Below are positions 28,301 to 35,904 of a stretch of DNA of 64,000 nucleotides, one piece after another (within the stretch, counting starts at the first letter, position 1; each line of letters begins with the position of its first letter). Origin of the DNA: Lingula anatina (taxonomy: Eukaryota > Brachiopoda > Lingulata > Lingulida > Lingulidae); assembly GCF_001039355.2 (NCBI RefSeq), contig NW_019773547.1, positions 1 to 64,000 on the forward strand. Reading direction: 5' to 3'. A model generated the notes under the pieces. The model searched no databases. It saw only the letters and a program-made list of their open reading frames with translations, and was not told the origin of the DNA. A program made the position numbers and the translations under genes.

Positions 28301-31075
28301 ATATCGTTGACATTGTACAGCATCTAACTGGGATTTCAGTATGGATAGATAAATAGCATCTTTTAACACTGTCATTGTAGGTCCAATTATAGATTACATA
28401 ATTTGAAATATAGAATATTATGTAGATTGAACAACTTTCATAGTGTCGTTGGAATACGGTATTTGCGTAAAGTATATCTATATATCTATGCAGACAGACG
28501 CGGAAACTGAAGTTGGTCTCCTAAATAACCATTACATAAATAAAAACCAAAGTTTGGATAAAAGTGGAATTGTTTTCAATTGCAAAGAGAATCAACGCCT
28601 TTGCCAACGGGATGTCGCTTACAAGTAAATATCAATATGGTTTTGGAACAGGGCGGTGGAAGGTGAACCTACGCTCACATTAATCGTATCTAACTGACAT
28701 TTTAACCTTTGTTAAAGTGCTATCCTTGGCTTTATTTTATTCAAAGTAAGAGCTTTTCAATCAATGAGGTTGACAATGTTTACAAAAGGTACCCTCCCAC
28801 ACCGCTAATAAATATTTGGATATGTCTTATAAAAGATGTAAAATGCACAAGAAGAGAAAGCCAAATTGACTGCTTCACTTAAAACTAGTAGCTGCAATCT
28901 ACAATAAGTGCATTGCAACAATCCACGGGCGTTTCTGAATGACGGCTAGGCAAAAGCGGTAAAAATACAGAGAAATTAAAGCTGAAATACACAAACAAAC
29001 ACCGTCAGTACAGAGAGAGAGAGATGGGAGAGAGAGAGACGCTCGCAAAGGTACGAAAACCGAGATGGGCGATTTGCGTATGACGTCACCTCCCCGGTGA
29101 CATTTCCCTTTGCTTCAACTTGTCATCTGCTGGCTTAGACAGGTTTTCATTGAATTCCGATAACCAGAGCTAGTCAAGTGAAATAGATTCTGTTCGCCGG
29201 GAGGAGAGCAGGAACAAGATACAAAGCGGATGTTTGCCTTTTTCTTGTTAATTTCCTTCGCCTCGCATTAACACAAACGGAAACAGATGACTCGTGAATC
29301 ACCAACACTGATATTAGTGCAATAACTGTAAGATTCCGTTTGTCTTAAGTAGCGCTGAACAATAATATTTATATTTGCCGAAACAATTAAAGAAAAACCT
29401 CTCTTCTCTTTTTCATTCTCTCTGTCTCTCTTGACAATGAAAAACAAAAGCAAACCTAATTAATAAAGCTCATTTATACAAATATAGGGCATCAGTTTCT
29501 AAAATGAAGACATGACTTTTTAATAATAGGTAAAATAGTCAGATAACCAGCGTCATCAAGTAAATAATTTTATTTTTCAAATAGGTGAAATTGATTCGTT
29601 AATGTCAGATCTGAAGATGAGGAATTTTAACCAAGCAGTACGTCCGCTAGCAGATCAATACAGCGTTCTGAACAAAAAGATCAGAAGGTAAAGGACAAAT
29701 CGATTCCAAAATTAGTCAAGACTTTCGTATATCTCAAACTTATACTTAGGCAATCAGAGTCCTTCCGATCCTCCAAGGGGACTAACTAAGCAGACGATAG
29801 TCGAATATGAGCTAAAATGGCTGACGCGATAATCTCATATACATGTTAGCTTTCAAAATGATGCCACTGTGACTAGAGAGGGGTGGAATTAATATGATGC
29901 ATAAAATATTGCGAAATGAAAGCCACTGTAGTTGTATTGATAAGATAATCCGTTGCTTGAATTTCAAAACCCAAGTATAATAACAGGCAGCTCATTTCGT
30001 AATCTTTATAAGCAAAGTTTATCTTATCATTACAGTTTAATGGTGATGATTATGTACATGTGACTGGAAGAAAGGCTTCTTGGGGCTCCGTTCTTCTTTA
30101 AATCTTGTTAATATGGAAATCAAATGATGACCGATATGACATTCGAAGAATGGGCTGTGATGACAGACAGATGGAAGAACGCTTCTCAAACGCTGTTTTC
30201 GACAAGTGGGGTCGTCTTAATAGTTGCCCCGCATATCATGAAACAGTGACTAAGAGAGCATTTCTGCCTTTCTCGAGATATTATCAGTCATTAAGACAGG
30301 AACCAACCCGTTCACCAACTTCAGTACACTGTTTGATTTTAATCCTACTTAAATAGATTTAGTGGTGATATTTTTTTGTTTTTGTTTTCTTATTTTAAAC
30401 GCCCTTTACGCTGTTCAATATCTAATTCTATTTTCTTGTTCCCTTGCTGAAATGCTTCTGTAAGTTGTGGCCTTTTTTGTTGCTTCCCATGTACATTTAG
30501 ACTGAACAGTAGGTTTTGGTATCATTCTTTAGAATGCCGCTATTATGAACAAAATTAATTATTGTCTAAATAAAGATGTATGATTTCAGATCTTGGCACG
30601 TTTTTATTACGCAACATCTCAATATCAATTTGTTTGACATTAAAAAACGCGTGAATCGTGTGAATCTCCCTAGTAATCATAATGACATAAATTAAGTTTA
30701 TAAATTAAGTAAATAAACTTAGACCCCATTTCCATATATTTTAGATCGATCTATCCCTGTTGGGAGTCTCATTAGGTTACTGTCAGCTTAGCCGGCTTAA
30801 GCGTCTGTCCCGCCTACTAAAAGCTGTAAGAGGGTAATTTACTATGGTGCACGCTCGGCTAACTGCAATTTAGCGTGAATCCCCAGGGAGTTAGGTCCAT
30901 CTAAATCTTAATCTCTGGATCGATCTAAATCTCTGGGAATACACCCTTAGTAAGTATATAAATGATGCACCATCAGGTATTGTACATGAAATAAATTAAA
31001 TAAAATATACTCACAAGTTAATCCAAGACAAAAGAGGACGGAAAGGCTTATTAAGATGCACGGTCTACAATCCAT
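773..31075 (-). CDS. Nicotinic acetylcholine receptor alpha-type subunit (alpha9/10-like), multi-exon, 3' end missing
   Basis: This is the whole coding span; the exons are listed separately. The product is a Cys-loop ligand-gated cation channel subunit of the plasma membrane. Joining six exons gives 365 residues: signal peptide (1 to about 21), extracellular ligand-binding domain, M1 (about 239-262), M2 (about 267-288) and M3 (about 303-325). Two candidate loop exons add 78 residues. The family signature is complete: Cys155 and Cys169 lie 13 residues apart around FPFD, YYSCC (216-220) marks an alpha subunit, and GEK precedes M2 as in cation channels. Loop A Tyr (LLYNN), loop B Trp176, loop C Tyr217 and Tyr224 and the loop D Trp (NCWLNQ) are all there. 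The exon sizes 146, 45 and 110 nt match the conserved early exons of this family. The ENLPLIG-YY and LNIHH sequences around M3 resemble alpha9/alpha10-like subunits. That subtype is an inference and needs a tree. M4 and the stop are not in the window. Confidence 0.93.
875..1880 (-). other. Presumed intron 7
   Basis: There is no coding signal apart from the CCCAGC/AACGTT element at 1396-1500. Confidence 0.45.
1396..1500. mobile_element. Small AACGTT-rich MITE, CCCAGCA termini
   Basis: The left end CCCAGCAAACACAG is inverted at the right end as CTCTCTGTGCTGGG. Between them the word TAACGTTA recurs in degenerate form (TAACGTTATGGTAACGTATA and similar). About 105 bp with no coding capacity, so non-autonomous. 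The superfamily is not assigned. Confidence 0.65.
1881..2012 (-). CDS. Candidate nAChR cytoplasmic-loop exon 7
   Basis: The frame is open for 44 codons ([20 protein letters not shown] to TSTTVLN) between acceptor GCTTTTTCACAG (AG 2014-2013) and donor GTAAGG (1880-1875). It starts and ends in phase 0, matching the phase-0 end of exon 6. The content is basic and Ser-rich ([12 protein letters not shown]), as in the divergent M3-M4 loop. Loop sequences are poorly conserved, so homology cannot confirm it. Support rests on splice sites, phase and position. Confidence 0.6.
2013..3011 (-). other. Presumed intron 6
   Basis: The stretch is AT-rich with a poly-A run (2974-2991). A further loop exon here cannot be excluded, since exon 6 and candidate exon 7 are both phase 0 at this border. 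The 76-residue plus-strand ORF at 2569-2799 has no recognisable domain. Confidence 0.5.
3012..3205 (-). CDS. nAChR exon 6: M3 and start of the cytoplasmic loop
   Basis: This 194-nt exon lies between acceptor TCTATTTCCAG (AG 3207-3206) and donor GTAGGT (3011-3006), phase 1 to 0. It completes Gly301 and encodes [20 protein letters not shown], then [19 protein letters not shown] and [19 protein letters not shown] to DSP. The first part is M3. LNIHH followed by PRWVKKV..KYLAKIL is the post-M3 amphipathic segment that lines the inner vestibule. The ORF visible here in another frame is a shadow. Confidence 0.93.
3496..4034 (-). CDS. nAChR exon 5: Cys-loop, binding loops B/C/E, M1, M2
   Basis: This 539-nt exon runs from acceptor TTTGTTCAG (AG 4036-4035) to donor GTAAGG (3495-3490), phase 2 to 1. 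In order it shows ADVQAF, sequon GNITW, the Cys-loop (Cys155 to Cys169 with NFPFDEQ), SSWSYDG (loop B Trp176), [11 protein letters not shown] (loop C), the pre-M1 RRRPMFY, M1 and SDSGEK. M2 follows as [20 protein letters not shown], with Leu at 9' and Glu at 20'. It ends at [10 protein letters not shown]. Glu at -1' and no Pro-Ala insertion indicate cation selectivity. The usual PPA or APA before IYKSSC is replaced by STV, and FGSW is FSSW. The 233-residue open frame containing this exon continues past both splice sites; those tails (residues before ADVQAF and after LPLIG) are intronic. Confidence 0.96.
4376..4485 (-). CDS. nAChR exon 4: 110-nt exon, loop A
   Basis: The exon encodes [19 protein letters not shown], then [17 protein letters not shown] and two bases of Asn121. 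It lies between acceptor TTCATTTTACAG (AG 4487-4486) and donor GTAAGT (4375-4370). WxDxxLxWxPxxYGGI and [11 protein letters not shown] are among the most conserved stretches of the family. The loop A tyrosine is in LLYNN. The 110-nt length and phase (0 to 2) match the canonical fourth exon. The M at its start is internal, not an initiator. Confidence 0.95.
5074..5103. repeat. (TC)n microsatellite
   Basis: About 15 uninterrupted TC units inside intron 3. Confidence 0.95.
6968..7050. repeat. GA/GGGA tract abutting the exon 3 donor
   Basis: The tract is purine-only for about 80 bp on the plus strand, hence C/U-only in the receptor pre-mRNA. It starts right after the donor hexamer of the 45-nt exon. 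Binding by PTB-type proteins is possible; that is inference. Confidence 0.9.
7056..7100 (-). CDS. nAChR exon 3: 45-nt exon, loop D
   Basis: The exon encodes [15 protein letters not shown], 15 whole codons, between acceptor TTTTCTTTTCAG (AG 7102-7101) and donor GTGAGT (7055-7050). The conserved DEKNQ..T.N.WL motif carries the loop D tryptophan of the complementary face of the binding site. The 45-nt length is the ancestral size for this exon. It is symmetric (phase 0 to 0), so skipping it would not shift the frame. On the transcribed strand the intron just below the donor is an 80-nt C/U tract. Confidence 0.92.
7451..7588 (+). repeat. Dispersed direct repeat, copy 1
   Basis: It starts CGGCCCCTGTATCTTATATC and ends AAAGTGTT. 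It is nearly identical to 7881-8015 apart from a 4-base TTAT difference and a few substitutions. Confidence 0.9.
7881..8015 (+). repeat. Dispersed direct repeat, copy 2
   Basis: Same sequence as 7451-7588, in the same orientation, starting 430 bp downstream. The two copies flank about 290 bp of unrelated sequence, like terminal direct repeats of a very short element or a local duplication. Confidence 0.9.
9283..9459. mobile_element. hAT-like non-autonomous element
   Basis: Terminal inverted repeats CAGGCCCGTAGCC and GGCTACAGGCCTG flank a G-rich left half and a C-rich right half (poly-C 9423-9434). Termini of CAG...CTG type and this asymmetry are common in hAT-derived MITEs of invertebrates. 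A clear 8-bp target duplication was not seen. Confidence 0.65.
10661..10718. repeat. (GT)n microsatellite
   Basis: GT repeat with CT and AT interruptions. Both strands give spurious ORFs. Confidence 0.95.
11626..11720. repeat. Compound (TA)(TG)(GA) microsatellite
   Basis: Three consecutive pure dinucleotide blocks: TA, then about 16 TG, then about 20 GA. Confidence 0.95.
16283..16565. mobile_element. MITE with CCCGCA termini and TACTGC internal words
   Basis: The left end CCCGCACGAAAA and right end TTTTCTTGCGGG are inverted repeats with one mismatch. The 283-bp interior is built from degenerate copies of short words (ACTGCA, ATGCTTC, AGTAGA) on both strands. There is no coding capacity. The architecture parallels the AACGTT element at 1396-1500. 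Confidence 0.65.
17577..17792 (+). mobile_element. hAT-like GGCGGATCCAG element, right end lost
   Basis: It starts CAGGGGCGGATCCAGAATTA and shares blocks (TTATTTGAAGGGG, CTAGTCAAA, AATTT..AAGAGGG) with the elements at 50197 and 52825. It stops at a 13-base G run, and no CCGCCACTG terminus follows. Confidence 0.65.
17844..17914. repeat. (GT)n microsatellite
   Basis: About 35 GT units with two interruptions. Confidence 0.95.
19658..19677. repeat. (GAAA)n microsatellite
   Basis: Five consecutive tetranucleotide units. Confidence 0.9.
21402..21678. mobile_element. AACGTT-type MITE interrupted by a hairpin element
   Basis: The left part CTCAGCAAAGATAGAACGTT resembles the start of the 1396 element. 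The right part (TAACGTTACCATAACGTTC, then CTGTGTATGCTGGA) resembles its end. The hairpin at 21490-21602 lies between them. This reading as one element split by another is an inference. Confidence 0.45.
21490..21602. mobile_element. Hairpin (foldback) element with 26-bp perfect inverted repeats
   Basis: ACTGATGCATCTATGAATAT plus CTACTA (21492-21517) is exactly inverted at 21575-21600. An inner imperfect pair (AGCTTTTGGTCCC and GGGGCCGAAAGCT) extends the stem. About 110 bp, non-coding. Confidence 0.8.
22263..22329. repeat. (TA)n microsatellite
   Basis: About 33 uninterrupted TA units; the true length may be compressed in assembly. Confidence 0.97.
22954..22979. repeat. Poly-T run
   Basis: 26 T in a row. 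No element end was recognised next to it. Confidence 0.95.
23541..23772. mobile_element. TA-flanked MITE, copy A
   Basis: Termini are TA-AGGGTGCATTCCCAGAG and, inverted, TA-GACCCCGTTCCCATAG, both followed by GATTT(T)AGATCGATC. The core has AATTGCAGTCAGCC, a GGCGGGACAGACG block and TTAAGCTGACAGT. About 230 bp and non-coding. The flanking TA suggests a TA target duplication, as in Tc1/mariner-type elements. Confidence 0.8.
24651..24720 (+). repeat. Perfect 35-bp tandem duplication
   Basis: Two adjacent identical 35-bp units start TTACTTTAGTCCAGCCTTCT. No function is apparent. Confidence 0.95.
26487..26514 (+). promoter_or_regulatory. Cluster of three AGGTCA half-sites
   Basis: AGGTCA occurs at 26487, 26501 and 26509. 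The last two form a direct repeat with 2-base spacing (DR2). These are nuclear-receptor half-sites, about 70 bp into intron 2 of the receptor gene. Function is inferred only. Confidence 0.25.
26583..26728 (-). CDS. nAChR exon 2: mature N-terminus and first beta strands
   Basis: This 146-nt exon lies between acceptor TTTTTCTCAG (AG 26730-26729) and donor GTAAGT (26582-26577). Exon 1 is phase 1, so T plus GT gives Cys21, followed by [20 protein letters not shown] and the rest to [23 protein letters not shown] is the family's N-terminal helix, and [13 protein letters not shown] is the conserved first strand before DEKNQ. Two N-glycosylation sequons (NAS, NVT) are present. Its length equals the usual second exon of nAChR genes. 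It ends in phase 0. Confidence 0.9.
26729..31014 (-). other. Intron 1 (about 4.3 kb)
   Basis: It contains MITE copy B at 30720-30949, about 65 bp below the exon 1 donor. Small ORFs lack domains. Confidence 0.75.
30720..30949. mobile_element. TA-flanked MITE, copy B
   Basis: Same element as copy A in the reverse orientation. It starts TA-GACCCCATTTCCATATAT and ends CTCTGGGAATACACCCT-TA. Core blocks match (CTGTCAGCTTAGCCGG, GTCCCGCCTACTAAAAGCTG, GCAATTTAGCGTGAAT). It appears the least diverged from copy A. Confidence 0.85.
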
Positions 31076-31169
31076 TATAAAGCTTGTCTTGGCACAAGGA
31101 GCTCGAGGCAAGTGTCGTCTGTTTATTGTCGTCTGCAACTATGGTTAGCAGCCTGGTAGCAACATGTTC
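31015..31169 (-). CDS. nAChR exon 1: 5' UTR end and signal peptide
   Basis: The exon follows a strong acceptor (pyrimidine tract CTTTTTTAG, AG at 31171-31170) and ends at donor GTGAGT (31014-31009) in phase 1. Coding starts at ATG 31075, with A at -3 and G at +4. It encodes [20 protein letters not shown], a typical signal peptide with a hydrophobic core ([13 protein letters not shown]). The reading frame stays open further upstream, but only from a TTG at 31138, so the ATG is the better start. Positions 31076-31169 are 5' UTR. Because the UTR itself begins at an acceptor, at least one more upstream non-coding exon is expected. Confidence 0.85.
31145..31165 (-). promoter_or_regulatory. Short upstream ORF in the 5' UTR
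   Basis: ATG-TTG-CTA-CCA-GGC-TGC-TAA encodes six residues (MLLPGC) and ends 69 nt before the receptor start codon. Upstream ORFs of this kind can reduce initiation at the main start; that role is inferred. If the candidate exon at 63.15 kb is joined directly, the uORF is extended in frame at its 5' end (see findings). Confidence 0.45.
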
Positions 31170-31231
31170 CTAAAAAAGACACAAAGATACGTGTGATCAT
31201 TTCACCAAGTAAGAAGATATTATTCTTACAA

Positions 31232-31232
<1 letters not shown>

Positions 31233-31267
<35 letters not shown>
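31233..31267. repeat. (ATT)n microsatellite
   Basis: About 11 ATT units. Confidence 0.95.
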
Positions 31268-31268
<1 letters not shown>

Positions 31269-32765
31269 TTGGTTTGAATATTTCTCCGCAGTGCATGTTG
31301 TTTACAATCCAAGGAGGGGGGGAGGGGCGTTGTGGATTAACTTAATACACCACTGGTAGGAATATTTAGAAAAAAATCAATTACAACATGTATAAGTTTC
31401 ATATCAGTCAATACTTCACTGAGTGTCGAGTCAATGTGGTGCCGTACAACAATCGGCCTTGCCTTTTTTAGAATATATTTTCTTTAAAATATGTATATAT
31501 TAGAAAAAAAAACAAATCTATAGGTGATGATTTGATGGATCAACTACTACTTGACTTAAGTACTGTCATTTCAACAAGGTTGGAAACACTACTTTCAGCA
31601 ACTATAAAAATCCCAAATTAAGTGTGTGTTTCAGATTCAACGACCATGTATACTGCAATGCATCATAAGGTGTAAAGCCTAAAACACAAGTCTGGCGTGC
31701 AACCTTATTTCCTTAGACTACATACCACGCCCAACTCAAAAGCTTCAGGGCTACAACGACTGCAGATTTAAAGCAAAAGTAACGATGGTTTCTATCTTCG
31801 GGCAAGATGGTTTCATTATTTACTTTTCTGTTCGCCAGGACAAACATCGAGTTATGAGATTAGTTCAAGTTGCTTCCTCAAACCCCCAGTACAAAATATG
31901 CTCCTATTACAGACCACTGACCACTGGCAGAGATATGAATAATTTGTCTCAACTCCGAGGCACCAATTAAACCGACGCAAGTTAATCTCCGTAAATAACG
32001 CACTCATGCATAGAAATGGCTCCACGCTACAGCCCCCTGTAGTCAGCTAATTGGTCGGCTAAAGTAAGGTTTAAGTTCTGATTTGATAACATTAAGACAC
32101 CAGTAAATGTTTAAATTGACGTTGCTATATTTTAGGTTGATCTGCCACAGTACACACTTATTTGTTTGGCCCTGGCGTATTGTGTCTTAAACCTTTACTC
32201 CCCCCCCCCTCACCCCTCCTCCCGCCCCGTGCTTTTACTCTTTATTATAATTTGATGCAAAATTATGTCCATTTATAATGATCTATAAACTGAACCAATG
32301 TACTCCCATTAACAGCTATACTCCCGTTACTGTTGTTTGATTTCTAACTATTTGTATATCATGATAAAAAAGAATTTACAACAACTGAACTCTCTTGAAC
32401 GGATTAGCACAGGAATAGCCAAGTAGCCCAAATTAATTGTCGTATAAAAGTGAAGAGTTGCGAAAAAGTCGATTTGTGAAATGACCAAAAACGATTAGTT
32501 TCGATCAAACTAAAAACCATCCCATCATTATACCATCAAGTATAACGATACTTAGAAGCGCTTCTAATAACATTTACAATATTTTTCATCTCAAATAGTC
32601 TAACAAAGTGTAGAATTACAAAGTCGGCTTTAAACAATAGTTCGTAACCATAACAACTACCAATGGAAGAGAAAAAGCACCTTCACAATGAAAAAAAAAT
32701 TAATTTGTAAAAAAAATTACTTTACATGTACAAACCTAACATTAGTTAAGAATAAAAGACAGACG

Positions 32766-32790
32766 GTACATACATATATATATATATATA
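32766..32790. repeat. (TA)n microsatellite
   Basis: A short TA run in the upstream region. Confidence 0.85.
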
Positions 32791-33147
32791 TGAACTGAAT
32801 GCTAAATCAGCCGTTATCCTGCATTATATTATCCAATATTCAAGTACATGTCGAATAATTGGCATATCCAATAGGCCCCATAGTTTGCCAGTGTGCAGCC
32901 TTTTAAACCGAGTCAATTTGTCGTTAAGGAGTACATGTACACTAATGGGCCATTAAGGTAATGCGGGCGTTCGTTCTAGATAACGACAGATTCCTTAATA
33001 GAACCTTACACCACCACGATACATTGTACTTATGGGTTTAAAAACGCATACAGACGCGAATCACCGAAGACCTAAACATCGTTTTGGTTTATACTTCACT
33101 CCAAAACATGACGCTCCACTTGAATTGGAATAAAGAGACCAGCTTTC

Positions 33148-33161
33148 ACAACAACAACAAC

Positions 33162-33209
<48 letters not shown>
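33148..33209. repeat. (ACA)(AAT)n microsatellite
   Basis: A few ACA units followed by about 16 AAT units. It makes the poly-Leu ORF on the minus strand. Confidence 0.95.
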
Positions 33210-33663
33210 CCAATGTAACACTCAGTTATATAGCATTTGGAGGGGGACGTCTTCCATGTCACGCTCAATATAGCAGATAATATGTAAAGAAGGCAAGGCA
33301 ATTGTAAGCAGTTTGAGGAGTTGGTGATTTTCCATGGCATGCTCCACAAACACCGTCAGGCATGAAGACATGACTGCCTTTGTTCGGTTGATGAAATTCG
33401 TGTCGTTTTGTCATGCACAAACACCTACAGATCTGAATATTCATACTTGTTCAGGCCACCAGACTAGGCACCTTTATTCAGTTCAGTGGAAATGTATTGA
33501 TGTTATTAAAATCACGGTAGCTTGAAGTGCCATTATATGCTGTTTTTTATACTCGAAATGATGTTATAGCTACACGTGGGACTTCAGCACGGTTGAACTA
33601 TGCAATCAGTGTTAAGATATGATCTACAAACGAAAAGGAGTGGTTACTTGGATGATTCTCGAT

Positions 33664-33683
33664 CTTGACCTTGACCTTGACCC
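33664..33683 (-). promoter_or_regulatory. Overlapping TCAAGGTCA motifs
   Basis: On the minus strand TCAAGGTCA occurs twice in overlap (33666-33674 and 33672-33680) within a 6-bp periodic run. TCAAGGTCA is the known extended half-site of ERR/NR5A nuclear receptors. It could simply be a short tandem repeat. Confidence 0.25.
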
Positions 33684-35819
33684 TGGGAGGCAATTTTACA
33701 ATCCCGACTCCAAACATAATAGATATTTTACAAACAGCGTGATATGACCAAATGTCAAATCGTATTATATTTTCAGTGACACACTGAGAACTTTTATTGA
33801 AATAATTAATGAAACCGAAGTTATAAAACGTGTCATCGTGTATAATATTTCACCCCAGATACTACAAATTGATTCTCACAGAATACAGACCAGGGCACAG
33901 AAATAACCTTTACGAACGATTCAATATTCCATGAATACCTCAAACTCCGCAAATTAGCCTCAAATTGATTCTAAATCTAGGAAACCAGCGGAGCAACATC
34001 GAAGCTGGAAACCATGGCCGCACAATGCCACGTCTAATAGCAGGAAGATTTTTCTAAATTACAAGTGATGACATCAATTGCCATCTCAATATGCCAGCAA
34101 GTCAAAGACGTTAGCAAAGCAAAGTGCCATCATAATGGACCTTGCCCAGGCAATGAGGTGCCTTCGTGAAAGATTAGATTGCCTCTTTACTGTTAGACTA
34201 CTCCATCAAAATAATATTATCCCAACAAGGTTAGCGAAAAAAAATCATTGTTAATCAATCTGTTCCTTAAATAATTTTTTGCAATCATTTTGAATAAAAT
34301 CTACTTTGTTACACATTCACATATATAACTGCCAGTCATCAAGAATGCTTGATATTCGGATCATGGGACTAGTAATAATAACTATAATTTGGTACTATAA
34401 TTTTCCACTTCGGCCACTGATGATCAAAATAGCTACTTATACCCAAAACATTCATTTGATGCGCTGTTCAGTTAATCAATGTAAAAAACCAAATACTGTT
34501 TTAATGCCCTAAACTGCTGTATTACCGTATAGTATCAGACATTGTAGGCAGTGGGGTAATGTAAATGTTGCTGAGAGCGAACGTCTAGCTGGCTCAATGT
34601 ATAGGTAAGATACCTACATTGGTCCTATCATTTCACACTTTGAACCGAACGATTGTTTATAAATAGCGCCAAACTTAGACACAGAATGGAACAAGCAGAT
34701 TTCTCTGTATGGAGAAACCTTTACCGCGTTCCTTTCAACATCTCACTGAAAACCGTTGAACTTCCCTGACCTTAAACACCATATACGCTGGAGTGAAAAC
34801 AGTTTATGTTGCCAACATCAAATTTATCAATTCGATAAGCTGGGATATCTGACCGAATTCTCACGTGCTCAAAAGGTGTTTTCTTCATGGTTCGAGTTAG
34901 ATGCACCAAACGATGAAGAAGTTTTCGATCATCTCTTAATATTAGGAGGCCAATGCCCCCCTTAACATATTTACATGTTGCACACTTCAACTTTTGTCAA
35001 AATCGATAAAAGTTCGGACAGATCTTATTTCTCCGACGAATTTCCGTAATGATCTATTTTATCTGGTTTACGTCAGATACGTTTATCCACTGGACTAGCT
35101 AGAGGCCTAGATTTCTGGTAAAATATGCTATTGATATTATATCTCATAAATGGGCGCAAATTGAAGATTTGGCTACATCATCAAACATAACTGGAGGTTG
35201 GACCAAACAATTTAAATCACTAATATGAGTTCGAGTATTTGAAAGTAACACTCAATTCATATTGCACAGGTAGCGCAAGGTGTCTGTATAAAATAGAGGT
35301 TTTGTGTATATTTTTATCTATTGAACTTTATGTGAGCAACAATGATAAAACAGACACGCACATCCTGTTAAATCGAAAGCCCCCCCCCCTCCCCGAGACA
35401 AGGCCATGCTATTTGTCCATACGTGCATCTTTTTTGTGAACTTCACAGCTGTTAAATGGATACCAAAATGACGAGTCAAACGAAGAACAAAGATCCATTG
35501 TTGTACCAATTCCTAAGTAAAATTAAATACCCGCAAGTTGTACGACACAAGTCACGGCTCTTAACACTAATCACAACATGTTTGTATCTATTTATTACCC
35601 ATCATGGTGAAACTGACCAGGGGTCCTTTCCGACCACGAGCTATTAACCTCTGTGTCCATCTTGACCATTACAAATTACCTGCCAATCATTTCAGCTATT
35701 TGATCTTCAAGGAACTCGTTAAACGTATCAGTATACATGGAAAGGGGAAAACGGCAAAAGGGGCAGTTTTTTACCGTTGTATTTCATAGTTGCTAAAGGT
35801 CAAATTGAAAGTAAGGCCG

Positions 35820-35904
35820 CGCGTGTGTGTGTGTGTGTGTGCGTGCGTGCGTGCGCGCGTGTGTGTGTGAGAAAGAGAGAGGGAGAAAAAGAGAGAGAGA
35901 GAGA
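35820..35904. repeat. Compound GT/GC/GA microsatellite
   Basis: (GT)n, then GTGC/GCGC alternation, then (GA)n. Confidence 0.95.

Noticed and set aside
31076-31138. A longer N-terminus for the receptor starting at 31138
   Set aside because: The frame there begins with TTG. The ATG at 31075 has a good context and gives a normal-length signal peptide.
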